DNA from: Caloranaerobacter sp. TR13 | GTDB lineage: Bacteria; Bacillota; Clostridia; Tissierellales; Thermohalobacteraceae | DNA length: 64,000 nt | Direction of reading: 5' to 3' | Assembly: GCF_001316435.1 (NCBI RefSeq) | Contig: NZ_JXLL01000003.1 | Span: forward strand, 124,001-188,000 | Shown: in pieces, positions 44,234 to 53,585 of the stretch | Numbering within the stretch: position 1 is the stretch's first letter | Layout of the letters: each line of letters starts with the position of its first letter | Notes under the pieces: model-generated | What the model was told of the DNA's origin: nothing | Databases searched by the model: none | What the model saw: the letters and a program-made list of their open reading frames with translations, nothing else | Position numbers and translations under genes: made by a program

Positions 44234-45604
44234 TTAAATCATCAAAATTCCATTTTCATCTCTTATTACTTTAAGTATTTTTTCTTCTTTACCTGTTTCA
44301 GCATTTATATATACTATGAAGTTAGAACCCTTATACTTACCTTTAAACTCATAGCATAAAACTTCTTTTATTCCATTCTTTGGTATTAACGCTAGTCTTA
44401 CATTTTCAATATCAAAATCTAGTTTTACCTTGTCTCTCGCTTGCTCTTCTGTAAGTTTAGGCTTTGGTAAATCTCTATCGTAATGGCTTTTTAGATATGC
44501 AGCTGCATCAAATCCTACTATCTCTCCATTGTCTAATGCTACCTTTACTTTTATGTTATCTGCATATACCGTAACATTATTGTCTTTATATGCAAAATTA
44601 AATAATACGACTCCATCAAATTTTAATGAGTAGTTAGGTTCCATGCCCTTATAACCTTTTTCTTCTAAAAACTTTTTAGCATATTTTAATGCATCATTAA
44701 CAGAAAGTTTTTTTCTATCTACAGGCCTAGGATTCATCATCCATATTACTTTACCACCCTTTTTACTTACACTTATATAAATAGCTCTTTCCTTACTCGC
44801 ATTTTCTGGAGATATACTAAATGTATATGCACTTATATTTGCTGCATTGCTCTTCTTTCCTTCTTCAAACTTAGTTATTTTCCTTACTTTTTTAACACCT
44901 ATAAATTTTTTTGCTATATCTTTTGCTTCGCTGACACTTACAACCTTTCCTCCTAAACCTCTTGGTTTTACATTAAGAACTTGGTCAGAAAAAGGTCCAT
45001 CGTATATCAATTCTGGGTAATTGTTTGTAATCTTCTCTTCAAATTTGGTTAATCTTGCATCCATAATATTTTCATTTGCCTTATCTAATTGTCTATCTTC
45101 ACGTCTTCTCACTAAATTAAAATTTAAACGCCCCTTCATAATCTTATTATGTAGGTTCGATAATTCATCTGCTAAATAACTAGCATTATCTTGAAGTGCA
45201 AATAGTGCATGTCTTTGTTTACTTGTAATTGGCTTTCCGTCTAAATAAGCCTGTATTAAAGAATAACAATAATCAGCTGCTTGATTAAGAAATTTTTCTG
45301 TTTTACTTAAATCTTTATGACTTACAGGCATTTGTGAAAGTTTTTCTTGTGCTGTTAAAGCATTCTGCCAAATTTGTGATAAAAGTAAAATATTTAAATC
45401 TTTTGATTCTGCTAAAAGAACTTTAGACAAGTTTACTTGTACATTCTCGACATTGTCTTTCATATCATAAAAAAGCCTCTGATATTCGTTATTCAACATC
45501 TGCTTATAGTCATTCTTTGTTTCATATTGAACGAATCCCCATACTAGAACAACTATAAAAGCCAAAGCTAATATCCCTGGTAAAAACCATCTTCTATTTT
45601 TCAA
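44234..45604 (-). CDS. ypeB: Germination protein YpeB
   Basis: About 456 residues. Partner and stabiliser of the cortex-lytic enzyme SleB in spores. One N-terminal transmembrane segment (FLPGILALAFIVVLVWGF) precedes a helical N-terminal domain (about 30-200) and PepSY-like repeats (VSEAKDIAKKFIGVKKV, VNDALKYAKKFLEEKGY, TEEQARDKVKLDF). The start is a TTG at 45604, six nt after GGAGGTG; the in-frame ATG at 45619 includes that SD. It follows sleB directly, the normal order. Confidence 0.93.
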   Translation of the reverse strand: MKNRRWFLPGILALAFIVVLVWGFVQYETKNDYKQMLNNEYQRLFYDMKDNVENVQVNLSKVLLAESKDLNILLLSQIWQNALTAQEKLSQMPVSHKDLSKTEKFLNQAADYCYSLIQAYLDGKPITSKQRHALFALQDNASYLADELSNLHNKIMKGRLNFNLVRRREDRQLDKANENIMDARLTKFEEKITNNYPELIYDGPFSDQVLNVKPRGLGGKVVSVSEAKDIAKKFIGVKKVRKITKFEEGKKSNAANISAYTFSISPENASKERAIYISVSKKGGKVIWMMNPRPVDRKKLSVNDALKYAKKFLEEKGYKGMEPNYSLKFDGVVLFNFAYKDNNVTVYADNIKVKVALDNGEIVGFDAAAYLKSHYDRDLPKPKLTEEQARDKVKLDFDIENVRLALIPKNGIKEVLCYEFKGKYKGSNFIVYINAETGKEEKILKVIRDENGILMI

Positions 45605-45621
45605 TAATTTCACCTCCATTT

Positions 45622-46326
45622 CTATTTGCCAAACCAATGTTTACCAATTTTTACTATAACTTTTCTAGACCATATCCATCTACTTGTAGCTGTAGCAGGA
45701 TTCCAATAATAAAGGCTACCATATGATGGGTCCCAACCATTCATAGCATCTCTTGCAGCTCGTATTGAATCCTTATCTGGTGTTAAATTTATCTGCCCAT
45801 CACTAACAGCTGTAAAAGCTCCAGGTTGATAGATAACACTCGCTATAGTATTTGGAAAAGATGGATGTTCAACCCTATTTAATATTACTGCAGCAACTGC
45901 CACTTTGCCTATATAAGGCTCTCCTCTTGCTTCGCCATGTACGGCTCTTGCTAATAGATATACATTATCATCTCTTGTTACTTTTCTAGCTGCACCTCTA
46001 GTAGCACGCTTAAAACTAATACCAAGTGCAGCAGCTGTTCGAGGTCCTACAACACCATCTACCTTTAGACCATTTTTTCTTTGAAATCTACGAACTGCTC
46101 TATACGTTCCAGCACCATATATACCATCTACTCTTCCCGTATAATAACCCCATTTAAGTAATCTAGATTGAACTTGTTTTACGTCACTTCCCCTAGAACC
46201 CCAATATAAAACTCTAGTTATCGCATAAGCTTTATAATCTGACATAACACTTGTATCGATATAGGATGTATATACAGAAAAAAATATCAACGTAAATATA
46301 CTCAATAGCAAAACTAATTTTTTCAA
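45622..46326 (-). CDS. sleB: Spore cortex-lytic enzyme SleB
   Basis: 234 residues. Signal peptide, PG_binding_1 domain (RGSDVKQVQSRLLKWGYYTGRVDGIYG), then a Hydrolase_2 lytic transglycosylase domain with AVHGEARGEP (catalytic Glu) and the FTAVSDGQI and NPATATSRWIW signatures. It cleaves muramic-delta-lactam cortex peptidoglycan at germination. Translationally close to ypeB. Confidence 0.95.
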   Translation of the reverse strand: MKKLVLLLSIFTLIFFSVYTSYIDTSVMSDYKAYAITRVLYWGSRGSDVKQVQSRLLKWGYYTGRVDGIYGAGTYRAVRRFQRKNGLKVDGVVGPRTAAALGISFKRATRGAARKVTRDDNVYLLARAVHGEARGEPYIGKVAVAAVILNRVEHPSFPNTIASVIYQPGAFTAVSDGQINLTPDKDSIRAARDAMNGWDPSYGSLYYWNPATATSRWIWSRKVIVKIGKHWFGK

Positions 46327-46397
46327 TTAATTTCCTCCTCTCTAGATCTTTTTTATCTAAGTGTTAATATTTTCTGTAGTAATATAGGCAATTATTC

Positions 46398-46420
46398 AAA
46401 AAAAATACGACCTAAGGTCG
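46398..46420 (-). terminator. Terminator downstream of spoIIR
   Basis: CGACC/GGTCG stem with a TAA loop, followed by a run of Ts on the minus strand. Confidence 0.7.
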
Positions 46421-46436
46421 CTTTGATATTACAATA

Positions 46437-46613
46437 GTGAACAGTTGCCAGAGAACAGAGAACAGAAATCAGTTGCCAGAGATCAGTTACCAGTTGCCAG
46501 ACCGCAGTATCCCTGTTCCCTTTGCCCTGTTCCCTGCCGTGTGATCCCTGTTACACTTTACATTTTTAAATTTTTCTATCCAGTACCCAGCACCTAGTAC
46601 CCAGTACCCAGCC
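46437..46613. repeat. Heptad-repeat tract 12 (overlaps the spoIIR 3' end)
   Basis: About 25 heptads in one register: TTGCCAG, AGAACAG and AGATCAG types, then GTTCCCT and GATCCCT, a short AT-rich piece, and finally ACCCAGT, ACCTAGT. The last units include the stop codon and the C-terminal GTGY codons of spoIIR. Confidence 0.92.
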
Positions 46614-47271
46614 CTACAAGCATCTTTGCAAGTCTTAATTTACTCTTTTCAAGAAGCTCAACTACTTTAAATTTAAGTTTCAAAGGTACTTCTCGTTCAT
46701 TATTAGCATTTATTATCATGTTATATTCTTCTTCTGTTAATACTCCTTTTAACTCTTGTTTTATTTTGTTATTTGTGATTCCATGAGTAATATCGATAAA
46801 GCATAATGGCGGAAACATAACGCACCACCAATTTTTACCTTTACCTTCTCCTATTACAACTCTAACAGCTTGATATTTGCCTGCTGGTAAAGTGAAGTTG
46901 CCATATGATTTTGTAGGAAAATCATACTCTCCAAATTGCACACTTACATCATAATTCTTACCTAATTTTTTAATCTGCTTTTCTGCTATGTACTCAATTT
47001 TATCTAAATTGTCTAAAATAATTTTTTTGCTTTCATCTAATGAAGATACTTTTCCAAATTTTGAATTCATTTCATTAATTATTGCATCTCTAACTTTAAG
47101 TTTTAATTGCTGGTCTTCTGGAGAATCACTATTAGCTATTACATGGAAACGTATTAATTTATTTCTATAGCTTTCTCTATTTTTATATACATCACTTAAA
47201 AAAAATATACCACTAACAATAAGCAATATAAATATTAATGCAAAAGATAATATTTTTTTATAACGCACCAT
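46594..47271 (-). CDS. spoIIR: Stage II sporulation protein R
   Basis: 225 residues. Forespore-made secreted signal that triggers SpoIIGA and pro-sigma-E processing in the mother cell. One N-terminal hydrophobic anchor precedes the characteristic IRFHVIANSDSPEDQQLKLKVRD, YGNFTLPAGKYQAVRVVIG and NWWCVMFPPLCFID motifs. AGGAGG lies before the ATG. The C-terminal residues LGTGY and the stop are within heptad repeats, so the tail differs from that expected. Confidence 0.95.
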   Translation of the reverse strand: MVRYKKILSFALIFILLIVSGIFFLSDVYKNRESYRNKLIRFHVIANSDSPEDQQLKLKVRDAIINEMNSKFGKVSSLDESKKIILDNLDKIEYIAEKQIKKLGKNYDVSVQFGEYDFPTKSYGNFTLPAGKYQAVRVVIGEGKGKNWWCVMFPPLCFIDITHGITNNKIKQELKGVLTEEEYNMIINANNEREVPLKLKFKVVELLEKSKLRLAKMLVGLGTGY

Positions 47272-47358
47272 TTATAATACCTCCTGTACTAGGCAAATTA
47301 TCCAGCTACTATAAGTATTAACTGTTTTTTTCTTTTTTAAACATACCTTGAAGCATTA

Positions 47359-48507
47359 TTACTTATTCATTCCAATTCTTCTTATCTTAGCCTTTACATT
47401 AACTTTTATATTTACTTCTGGGAATACATCATCCCAATCATCTTTAACTTTATCCCAAATATCTGGCTTAAATTTGCTTAAATAATCTCCAATTCCAATT
47501 ACATCTGCCTTAAATTCTTTCTGTATTTTTTTTATAGTACCCTCGATTTCATTTTTTACCTTATTTTCAATCATTCCTTCCAATTTTCTTAATAATTTAT
47601 CATCTAAAACATCTTTAGAAGTTTTAAGCTTGTATTGTTGTAGTACACCTTCCATACTCACATTTATATTCACTACTATTTGTCCATTCTCTATCTTGCC
47701 AGTCTTTTTAGCTACTGAATCCGTAACAGAGTATGATATTATAGCATTATCATTTATTAAATCTATATCTTCAGAAGTAACTTCATCAGTTATAAACATT
47801 ACACTTCTGTTTTCTATTTCACCAAGCCACCCTACAAGCCTATAATCTCTAATAACAGCAGCTCCTGCAACTTTTATCTCATTTTTAGTAGGTACTATTC
47901 TTGGTATTAAAGCACACTTACAATCATGTAAACTAGGTAAGATATCTCCAATAGTTTTTGGAGTAAATCTAGAGCTCTTTTCTTTTGCTTTAGATAAACC
48001 TGTCAGATATGTTCCTGTAACTGGCTCTAAACTTGGCTCTATTTCTATAACCTCTTTTGCTTCTCCTTGAGATATAAAAACACCTACTTTTCTGCCGATT
48101 TCATGAGTTCTCTCAAGCTCATCAAATATCTGTTTAAATGTATCACTATCCCTAGCAACTTTTTCTCCAATAATTATTGCCTTAGTATGTCCAAAAAACA
48201 TTGTTTTATTAGATCTTGTTGTCAGTGCATTAGAAACATGAAATATATTTTGTCCCATACTACTTAAAATAAATCTTGGTTTTTCACCGCCACCACCTTT
48301 TCTAATTGCCTTAACATTGGGAAAAACAAAAGTTATGGTGAATTTATTATATCCACTTTCTTTTTTCTCAAGCTCTCCTCCATCTCCATGCACATCTACT
48401 CCTATTGCTGAAATAAAAGCTCTGTCATTTATTTCAACTTTGTCCCAACATCCTGTCAATAATATAATACACATAAAAATAATAATTATTTTTTTTAGTT
48501 TAACCAT
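47359..48507 (-). CDS. gerC: Ger(x)C family spore germination lipoprotein (GerAC-type)
   Basis: 382 residues. Lipobox LTGC (Cys about 20) followed by WDKVEINDRAFISAIGVD, the diagnostic GerAC N-terminus. It is the C subunit of a nutrient germinant receptor in the spore inner membrane. Its start overlaps the GerB stop by 8 nt. It is the last gene of the four-gene unit. Confidence 0.95.
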   Translation of the reverse strand: MVKLKKIIIIFMCIILLTGCWDKVEINDRAFISAIGVDVHGDGGELEKKESGYNKFTITFVFPNVKAIRKGGGGEKPRFILSSMGQNIFHVSNALTTRSNKTMFFGHTKAIIIGEKVARDSDTFKQIFDELERTHEIGRKVGVFISQGEAKEVIEIEPSLEPVTGTYLTGLSKAKEKSSRFTPKTIGDILPSLHDCKCALIPRIVPTKNEIKVAGAAVIRDYRLVGWLGEIENRSVMFITDEVTSEDIDLINDNAIISYSVTDSVAKKTGKIENGQIVVNINVSMEGVLQQYKLKTSKDVLDDKLLRKLEGMIENKVKNEIEGTIKKIQKEFKADVIGIGDYLSKFKPDIWDKVKDDWDDVFPEVNIKVNVKAKIRRIGMNK

Positions 48508-49609
48508 TATTGGCAGCTCCCTTCTTCCTTTTCCTGATAAGTGCTACAATCAAGTAACCAGTAGGTATAAATACAACTACAAAAGTTCCTAAGTAATTAG
48601 TAAACTTTTCCATAGAATCATAAACTGATGCTATATTATCAGGAACCAAAGAAAATATATAAATAAAAGGAAGTATTGGTAATACAAAGTATTTATGCTC
48701 TCTTAATCTAAATAATTTGCACAAAATTAAAGCAGCAGAATAATAAAATGGTGATAAAGATGCAAATACAGATAAAACCCAAAGCCCCATCACAATACCC
48801 TCTATGTTTTCAATAAAAGCTCCTGGCAAATCTATTGTTTTCATAAGAGATAATGTTGGCCATAGTAAATGTTTTGTTTCATTTTCTCCAAATCTGCTTA
48901 ATGCCACTACAAAAAAAGCTATATAAACTAAAGTTACAATTCCTATTGATAAAATATTAAATTTCATAAGATTTTCAGTATCTTTGACATAAGCTGAAAC
49001 AAGTAATATCAATTCATAGCCCATAAAGCTAAAAAAAGTTATATGTACAGATTTAATAATATCTAACGGATTTGTTCTAAAAATTGGTAATAGATTAGTA
49101 AAATCTAAATCTGGAATTAAAGATAATAGTAATAAAAATACTGGTATAACAACTATAGGCAGTATTAACTCTGCCATCCTAGCTAATCCTTCTATTCCTC
49201 CTCTTACTAAATATGCACTAACTAAAAGCATTGAAATTATAATAATTTCTGTTGGAGTATCATCTAATAGAAACATTTTAACAACTTCTGCAAAAATTCT
49301 TACTTCAAAAGCAGAAAATATAACAAAATACATAAATAATATAATTGAAATGGTATTAGATATAGGAGTTGTAATTAACTCTCTTCCAAACTCCACTACA
49401 GTTTTATTTGTAAACATATTAACTAACTTAACTGATATTGCAGTTAAAATACAAGCAGTAATTCCACCTAATATTATTAGAATCCATCCGTCAGTACTGG
49501 CCTTTTCAGCTACACTCCTAGGAAGTGATAATATTCCTACTCCAATGATTGTCGTAAGCAAAATAAACATTACTTGATTAGCTGATATCTTATCATTGCC
49601 TTTAATCAT
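48500..49609 (-). CDS. gerB: Germinant receptor permease subunit (GerAB-type)
   Basis: 369 residues with ten predicted membrane helices. Amino-acid-permease-like GerAB/spore germination protein family (QVMFILLTTIIGVGILSLPR; SFMGYELILLVSAY). It is thought to bind the small-molecule germinant. It follows gerA by about 22 nt. Confidence 0.95.
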   Translation of the reverse strand: MIKGNDKISANQVMFILLTTIIGVGILSLPRSVAEKASTDGWILIILGGITACILTAISVKLVNMFTNKTVVEFGRELITTPISNTISIILFMYFVIFSAFEVRIFAEVVKMFLLDDTPTEIIIISMLLVSAYLVRGGIEGLARMAELILPIVVIPVFLLLLSLIPDLDFTNLLPIFRTNPLDIIKSVHITFFSFMGYELILLVSAYVKDTENLMKFNILSIGIVTLVYIAFFVVALSRFGENETKHLLWPTLSLMKTIDLPGAFIENIEGIVMGLWVLSVFASLSPFYYSAALILCKLFRLREHKYFVLPILPFIYIFSLVPDNIASVYDSMEKFTNYLGTFVVVFIPTGYLIVALIRKRKKGAANNG

Positions 49610-49631
49610 TATTCATGCACCTTCTTACCCC

Positions 49632-51182
49632 TTATTCTTCGCTGTCAGAAAATATTCTGTCTTTATCGTAGACCTTAGTAAATTTAGGTCTTTTTTTCAT
49701 AGTTTGAATAGGCATTCTAACTAGACTGTCTTTTAAATCATTATATGTTGCACTAAAAGACACATAAGGTGACATATAAGGTACTCCAAAGCTTTCTAAT
49801 CTAACCAAATGAGTGCCTAATATAATTAAAGCTAACATTATGCCATACAACCCTAATATCGCTGAAAAAATCATTATTCCAAACCTTACAAAGCGAAAAC
49901 CTGTTGCAATATTATAGCTGGGTATAGCAAAAGACGCTATAGTTGTTAATGCAACTATAATAACCATCATAGGACTTACAATTCCAGCTTCAACAGCAGC
50001 TTGACCTATTACTAGACCTCCAACTATACCTATAGTAGTACCAATAGGTCCTGACAATCTCATACCTGCTTCTCTAAGAAGCTCTATAGTAACCTCCATA
50101 ATAAATGCTTCAATAATAGCAGGGAATGGAACTCCCTCTCTTGTTGCTGCTAAATATAAGGCTAGCTGTGTAGGAAGCATACCTGGATGATAAGCTGTAA
50201 CTGCTATATAAATAGAAGGTAATAACAGAGCCATAAAAGATGCAATATATCTCAAAATTCTAATTAAAGAAGTAATAATCCATCTTTCATAATAATCTTC
50301 AGAAGACTGTAATAAAGTACTAATAGTTACTGGTACTATGAGTGCAAAAGGTGTATTATCAACAAGTATAGCAACTCTCCCTTCATATAGAGCTGCTGCT
50401 ACGGCATCGGGTCTTTCAGTATTTTCTATTTGTGGAAAAGGTGATGCCCAATTGTCCTCTATAAACTGCTCTATAATTCCACTCTCTAAAATTACATCTA
50501 CTTTAATAGTCTTGAGTCTCTTTATAACCTCTTCAATAAGCTCTTTATTAGCTACATCCTCTATATAAAGCACAGCTATATCTGTTTTAGATCTTCTGCC
50601 AATCTGCATATTTTTTATTTTAAGTTTAGGGTCCCTTATTCTTCTTCTAACTAATGTAGTATTGACTTTAAGCGTTTCTACAAAACCATCCCTTGGTCCT
50701 CTTATTACAGTCTCTGTCTGAGGTTCAGTCAGACCTCTTACAGGCCATCCACGAGATGATGCGATTATAATTTTTTGATATCTATTTATAAGAAGTATTG
50801 TTTCACCTGCTAATATATTATCTATCGCCTCATTTAAAGTCTCTACTTCTTTCATCTCTGTAATTGCAATATTTCCTTTTTTTACTAATTCATATAAGTT
50901 GCTCTTAATGCTATTAGGATGAGGCTCTAAACCTCTAGCTTGATGCATAAGAGATTCTAATACATAATCGTTTACTAGCATTTTGTCAGTAAGGCCATCT
51001 ACATATACAATTGCAAATTTGAAATTTTGTCTTTCTCCAACTGTAAATTCTCTATAAACTATATCATCACAATCTTTTAATATCTCTTTTATCTTTTTCA
51101 AGTTTGTCTCTATATCTTTTGATATAGATATGCTATTTTCTTGTTTAGAATCTTCTTTTTTATTTCTTTTCTTAAGTGGCAT
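49632..51182 (-). CDS. gerA: Germinant receptor subunit A (GerAA-type)
   Basis: 516 residues. A soluble N-terminal domain (FKFAIVYVDGLTDKMLVNDYVLE, VIRGPRDGFVETLKVNTTLVRRRI) precedes a membrane region (PFALIVPVTISTLLQSSEDYYERW; GPIGTTIGIVGGLVIGQAAVEAG). All are standard GerA-family signatures. It forms the ion-channel subunit of the receptor. AGGAGG is upstream of the ATG. The germinant cannot be predicted. Confidence 0.95.
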   Translation of the reverse strand: MPLKKRNKKEDSKQENSISISKDIETNLKKIKEILKDCDDIVYREFTVGERQNFKFAIVYVDGLTDKMLVNDYVLESLMHQARGLEPHPNSIKSNLYELVKKGNIAITEMKEVETLNEAIDNILAGETILLINRYQKIIIASSRGWPVRGLTEPQTETVIRGPRDGFVETLKVNTTLVRRRIRDPKLKIKNMQIGRRSKTDIAVLYIEDVANKELIEEVIKRLKTIKVDVILESGIIEQFIEDNWASPFPQIENTERPDAVAAALYEGRVAILVDNTPFALIVPVTISTLLQSSEDYYERWIITSLIRILRYIASFMALLLPSIYIAVTAYHPGMLPTQLALYLAATREGVPFPAIIEAFIMEVTIELLREAGMRLSGPIGTTIGIVGGLVIGQAAVEAGIVSPMMVIIVALTTIASFAIPSYNIATGFRFVRFGIMIFSAILGLYGIMLALIILGTHLVRLESFGVPYMSPYVSFSATYNDLKDSLVRMPIQTMKKRPKFTKVYDKDRIFSDSEE

Positions 51183-51193
51183 CTAGCTCCTCC

Positions 51194-51409
51194 TCACAAA
51201 ATTCTAATTAAAACATAAAATAATGGACCTCCAATTATATATATAATTCCTATTATTTTTGCTAAAGATGATTCTTTCATATTTCCCTTAGCTCTTAAAT
51301 ACACTCCATCAACAAAATATGTAAAAAAACCTATAAATACTACTAAAAAAGCCATATATAAGCTGTACAGCTCTTTAAATTCATTTATAACTGACTTCGT
51401 TAAAGCCAA
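51194..51409 (-). CDS. Small two-helix membrane protein at the head of the ger operon
   Basis: 71 residues with two hydrophobic helices (LYMAFLVVFIGFFTYFV and IIGIIYIIGGPLFYVLI) separated by a positively charged loop. It resembles small CLC_0170-type proteins encoded with clostridial ger genes, an assignment from memory. The start is TTG with GAGGTGAT upstream. It lies 11 nt before gerA and is the first gene after a sigma-G-like promoter. Confidence 0.7.
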   Translation of the reverse strand: MALTKSVINEFKELYSLYMAFLVVFIGFFTYFVDGVYLRAKGNMKESSLAKIIGIIYIIGGPLFYVLIRIL

Positions 51410-51446
51410 AATATCACCTCTACGATTTCCACTTTTTTGTTAAATA

Positions 51447-51476
51447 TAATATTTGCAATAATATGTAATGTTATGC
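51447..51476 (-). promoter_or_regulatory. Sigma-G-like forespore promoter of the ger operon
   Basis: Minus strand GCATA (51472-51476), an 18-bp spacer and AATATTA (51447-51453). The -35 fits the GNATR pattern of sigma-G; the -10 is one base from CATNNTA. Expected for a germinant receptor operon. Confidence 0.5.
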
Positions 51477-51610
51477 AAAAAATGAAGTATTACTCGCTTA
51501 CGTTTCATTAAAAGGAATTATTTGAAATTGATATAAAAACTTGATTTTAAAATCCAATAATGATATGCTTTATTTAAACAATCAAATATTATAATAGAAT
51601 ATGTTTATTT

Positions 51611-51718
51611 CCTTCAGGGCAGGGTGAAATTCCCGACCGGCGGTACAGCCCGCGAGCCGCAGTTGCGGTTGATCTGGTGAGATTCCAGAGCCGACAGTAT
51701 AGTCTGGATGGGAGAAGG
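51611..51718 (+). ncRNA. FMN riboswitch (RFN element)
   Basis: The conserved RFN core is unmistakable: GGGCAGGGTGAAATTCCC, GACCGGCGGTA, AGCCCGCGAGCCGC, GATCTGGTGAGATTCCAGAGCCGACAG (as parts) and GGATGGGAGAAGG. P1 pairs CCTTC (51611-51615) with GAAGG (51714-51718). It lies upstream of ribD and is followed by a terminator. Confidence 0.97.
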
Positions 51719-51759
51719 AAAAATGTTTGTATCGTCCTATATCTTTTTGAAATTTTATG

Positions 51760-51791
51760 CCCTGAAGTTTTAACTTCAGGGTTTTATTTTA
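51760..51791 (+). terminator. Riboswitch-controlled terminator before ribD
   Basis: CCCTGAAG/CTTCAGGG stem with a 6-nt loop and a TTTTATTTT tail. The left arm (with the preceding G, 51759-51767) is perfectly complementary over 9 bp to CTTCAGGGC in P1 of the riboswitch (51612-51620). This gives an obvious antiterminator when FMN is absent. Confidence 0.9.
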
Positions 51792-51812
51792 TATATGTGG
51801 GGGTAATTTATA

Positions 51813-52919
51813 ATGAATATAAAATACATGAAAAGAGCACTGGAATTGGCAGAAAAAGGTGCTGGTTTTGTAAACCCTAATCCAATGGTAGGCTGTATCA
51901 TTGTTAAGAATGACAATATTATAGGGGAAGGTTATCATAAATACTTTGGCGGAAATCATGCAGAAGTTGAAGCTTTAAATTCAGTTGTTGAAAATCCAGA
52001 AGATTCAATCATGTATGTAACCTTAGAACCTTGTTCTCATTTTGGGAAAACTCCCCCATGTGTCAATAGAATAATAAGCAGCGGTATTAAAAAAGTTATT
52101 ATAGCAACCTTGGATCCTAATCCTTTAGTTTCTGGTAGAGGTGTAGAAATACTTAAGAATAATGGAATTGAAGTAGAAATAGGCATATTAGAAGATGAAG
52201 CAAAAAAACTCAATGAAATCTTTATAAAATATATTACAACCAAAGTTCCTTTCTGCCTCATGAAAACTGCAATGACTCTAGATGGAAAGATAGCTACAAA
52301 GTTTTCTGATTCTAAATGGATCACTGGTAAAACTTCTAGGCAGTACGTTCATAAATTAAGGCATAGATACAGTGCCATAATGGTAGGAATAAATACAGTC
52401 ATAGTTGATGACCCTCAACTTACAGTAAGGTTAAAGAATTTTAAAGGAAAAAATCCTGTAAGAGTTATTGTAGACAGCAGATGCAAAATACCTTTAGATT
52501 CAAAAGTAGTTAAAGGTATAACTAATGCAAAAACTATAGTAGCTACTACGATTTTGGCTGATAAGAACAAAATCAAAAAACTTAAAGACCTGGGAGTAGA
52601 AGTCTTAACGGCACCAACTATAAACGGCAAAGTAGACTTAAATTATCTTATGAAAAAGTTAGGTGAAATGGGTATAGACAGCGTTCTTCTAGAAGGCGGA
52701 GGAACTCTCAATTATTCCGCTTTAAAATCCAATATAGTTGATAAAATAAACTTCTTTATAGCACCTAAAATAATCGGAGGTCATCTGTCCAAAACTCCTG
52801 TTGATGGAGATGGTGTTCCATTTATAAAAGACTCTTTTTGCATAGATAATATCACAATTCATAAGTTAGATGAAGATATTATGATAGAAGGATATGTACG
52901 AAACAAAGGAGGTAATTAA
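51813..52919 (+). CDS. ribD: Bifunctional diaminohydroxyphosphoribosylaminopyrimidine deaminase / 5-amino-6-(5-phosphoribosylamino)uracil reductase
   Basis: 368 residues. The N-terminal zinc deaminase domain has GGNHAEVEAL and EPCSHFGKTPPC. The C-terminal reductase domain (about 145 onward) starts CLMKTAMTLDGKIATK and has SVLLEGGGTLN near its end. Second and third steps of riboflavin synthesis. First gene of the rib operon; its stop is 1 nt before the ribE TTG start. Confidence 0.97.
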   Translation: MNIKYMKRALELAEKGAGFVNPNPMVGCIIVKNDNIIGEGYHKYFGGNHAEVEALNSVVENPEDSIMYVTLEPCSHFGKTPPCVNRIISSGIKKVIIATLDPNPLVSGRGVEILKNNGIEVEIGILEDEAKKLNEIFIKYITTKVPFCLMKTAMTLDGKIATKFSDSKWITGKTSRQYVHKLRHRYSAIMVGINTVIVDDPQLTVRLKNFKGKNPVRVIVDSRCKIPLDSKVVKGITNAKTIVATTILADKNKIKKLKDLGVEVLTAPTINGKVDLNYLMKKLGEMGIDSVLLEGGGTLNYSALKSNIVDKINFFIAPKIIGGHLSKTPVDGDGVPFIKDSFCIDNITIHKLDEDIMIEGYVRNKGGN

Positions 52920-52920
52920 C

Positions 52921-53571
52921 TTGTTCACTGGTCTTGTTGAAGAAGTAGGTATAGTTAAATCGATTTTAAAGGGAACTAAATCTGTAAAAATAGTTATAAA
53001 AGCAAAGAAAGTATTGGAAGACATAAAAATTGGAGACAGTATTAGCACAAACGGAGTATGTTTAACGGTTACAGATTTTACCGATAATACATTCAGCGTA
53101 GACGTCATGCCTGAAACTATTAGGAAAAGTAATTTAAAAAATTTAGCGCCAGGTAGTAAGGTTAATCTCGAAAGAGCATTGAGATTAAGCGATAGGCTGG
53201 GAGGACATTTAGTAAGCGGTCATATCGATGGAACAGGTAAAATACTGTCATTTGACAAAGAAGACAATGCAATATGGGTTACTATAAAACCTCCTGAAGA
53301 ATTGTTGAAATATATCATCTTCAAAGGCTCTATTGCTATTGACGGCATCAGCTTAACAGTAGCCTACATTGATAACAAAACATTTAAAGTGTCCATAATC
53401 CCCCATACTAAAGAAGTCACAACACTTATAGAAAAATCTTTAGGTGACGAAGTCAATCTAGAATGTGATATGATAGGCAAATATGTTGAAAAACTCCTAG
53501 TTTATAACAACGAAACAAAAGATGATAAAGGTATAGATGTGGAATTCCTAAAAAAGCATGGATTTATATAA
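52921..53571 (+). CDS. ribE: Riboflavin synthase, alpha chain
   Basis: 216 residues with the two lumazine-binding repeats of the family: FTGLVEEVG with GVCLTVTDF and SGHIDGTG, then [13 protein letters not shown] in the second half. The start is TTG at 52921, giving the canonical [10 protein letters not shown], six nt after GGAGG. Also called RibC/RibE depending on nomenclature. Confidence 0.96.
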   Translation: MFTGLVEEVGIVKSILKGTKSVKIVIKAKKVLEDIKIGDSISTNGVCLTVTDFTDNTFSVDVMPETIRKSNLKNLAPGSKVNLERALRLSDRLGGHLVSGHIDGTGKILSFDKEDNAIWVTIKPPEELLKYIIFKGSIAIDGISLTVAYIDNKTFKVSIIPHTKEVTTLIEKSLGDEVNLECDMIGKYVEKLLVYNNETKDDKGIDVEFLKKHGFI

Positions 53572-53585
53572 AAGAGGTGATAAAT

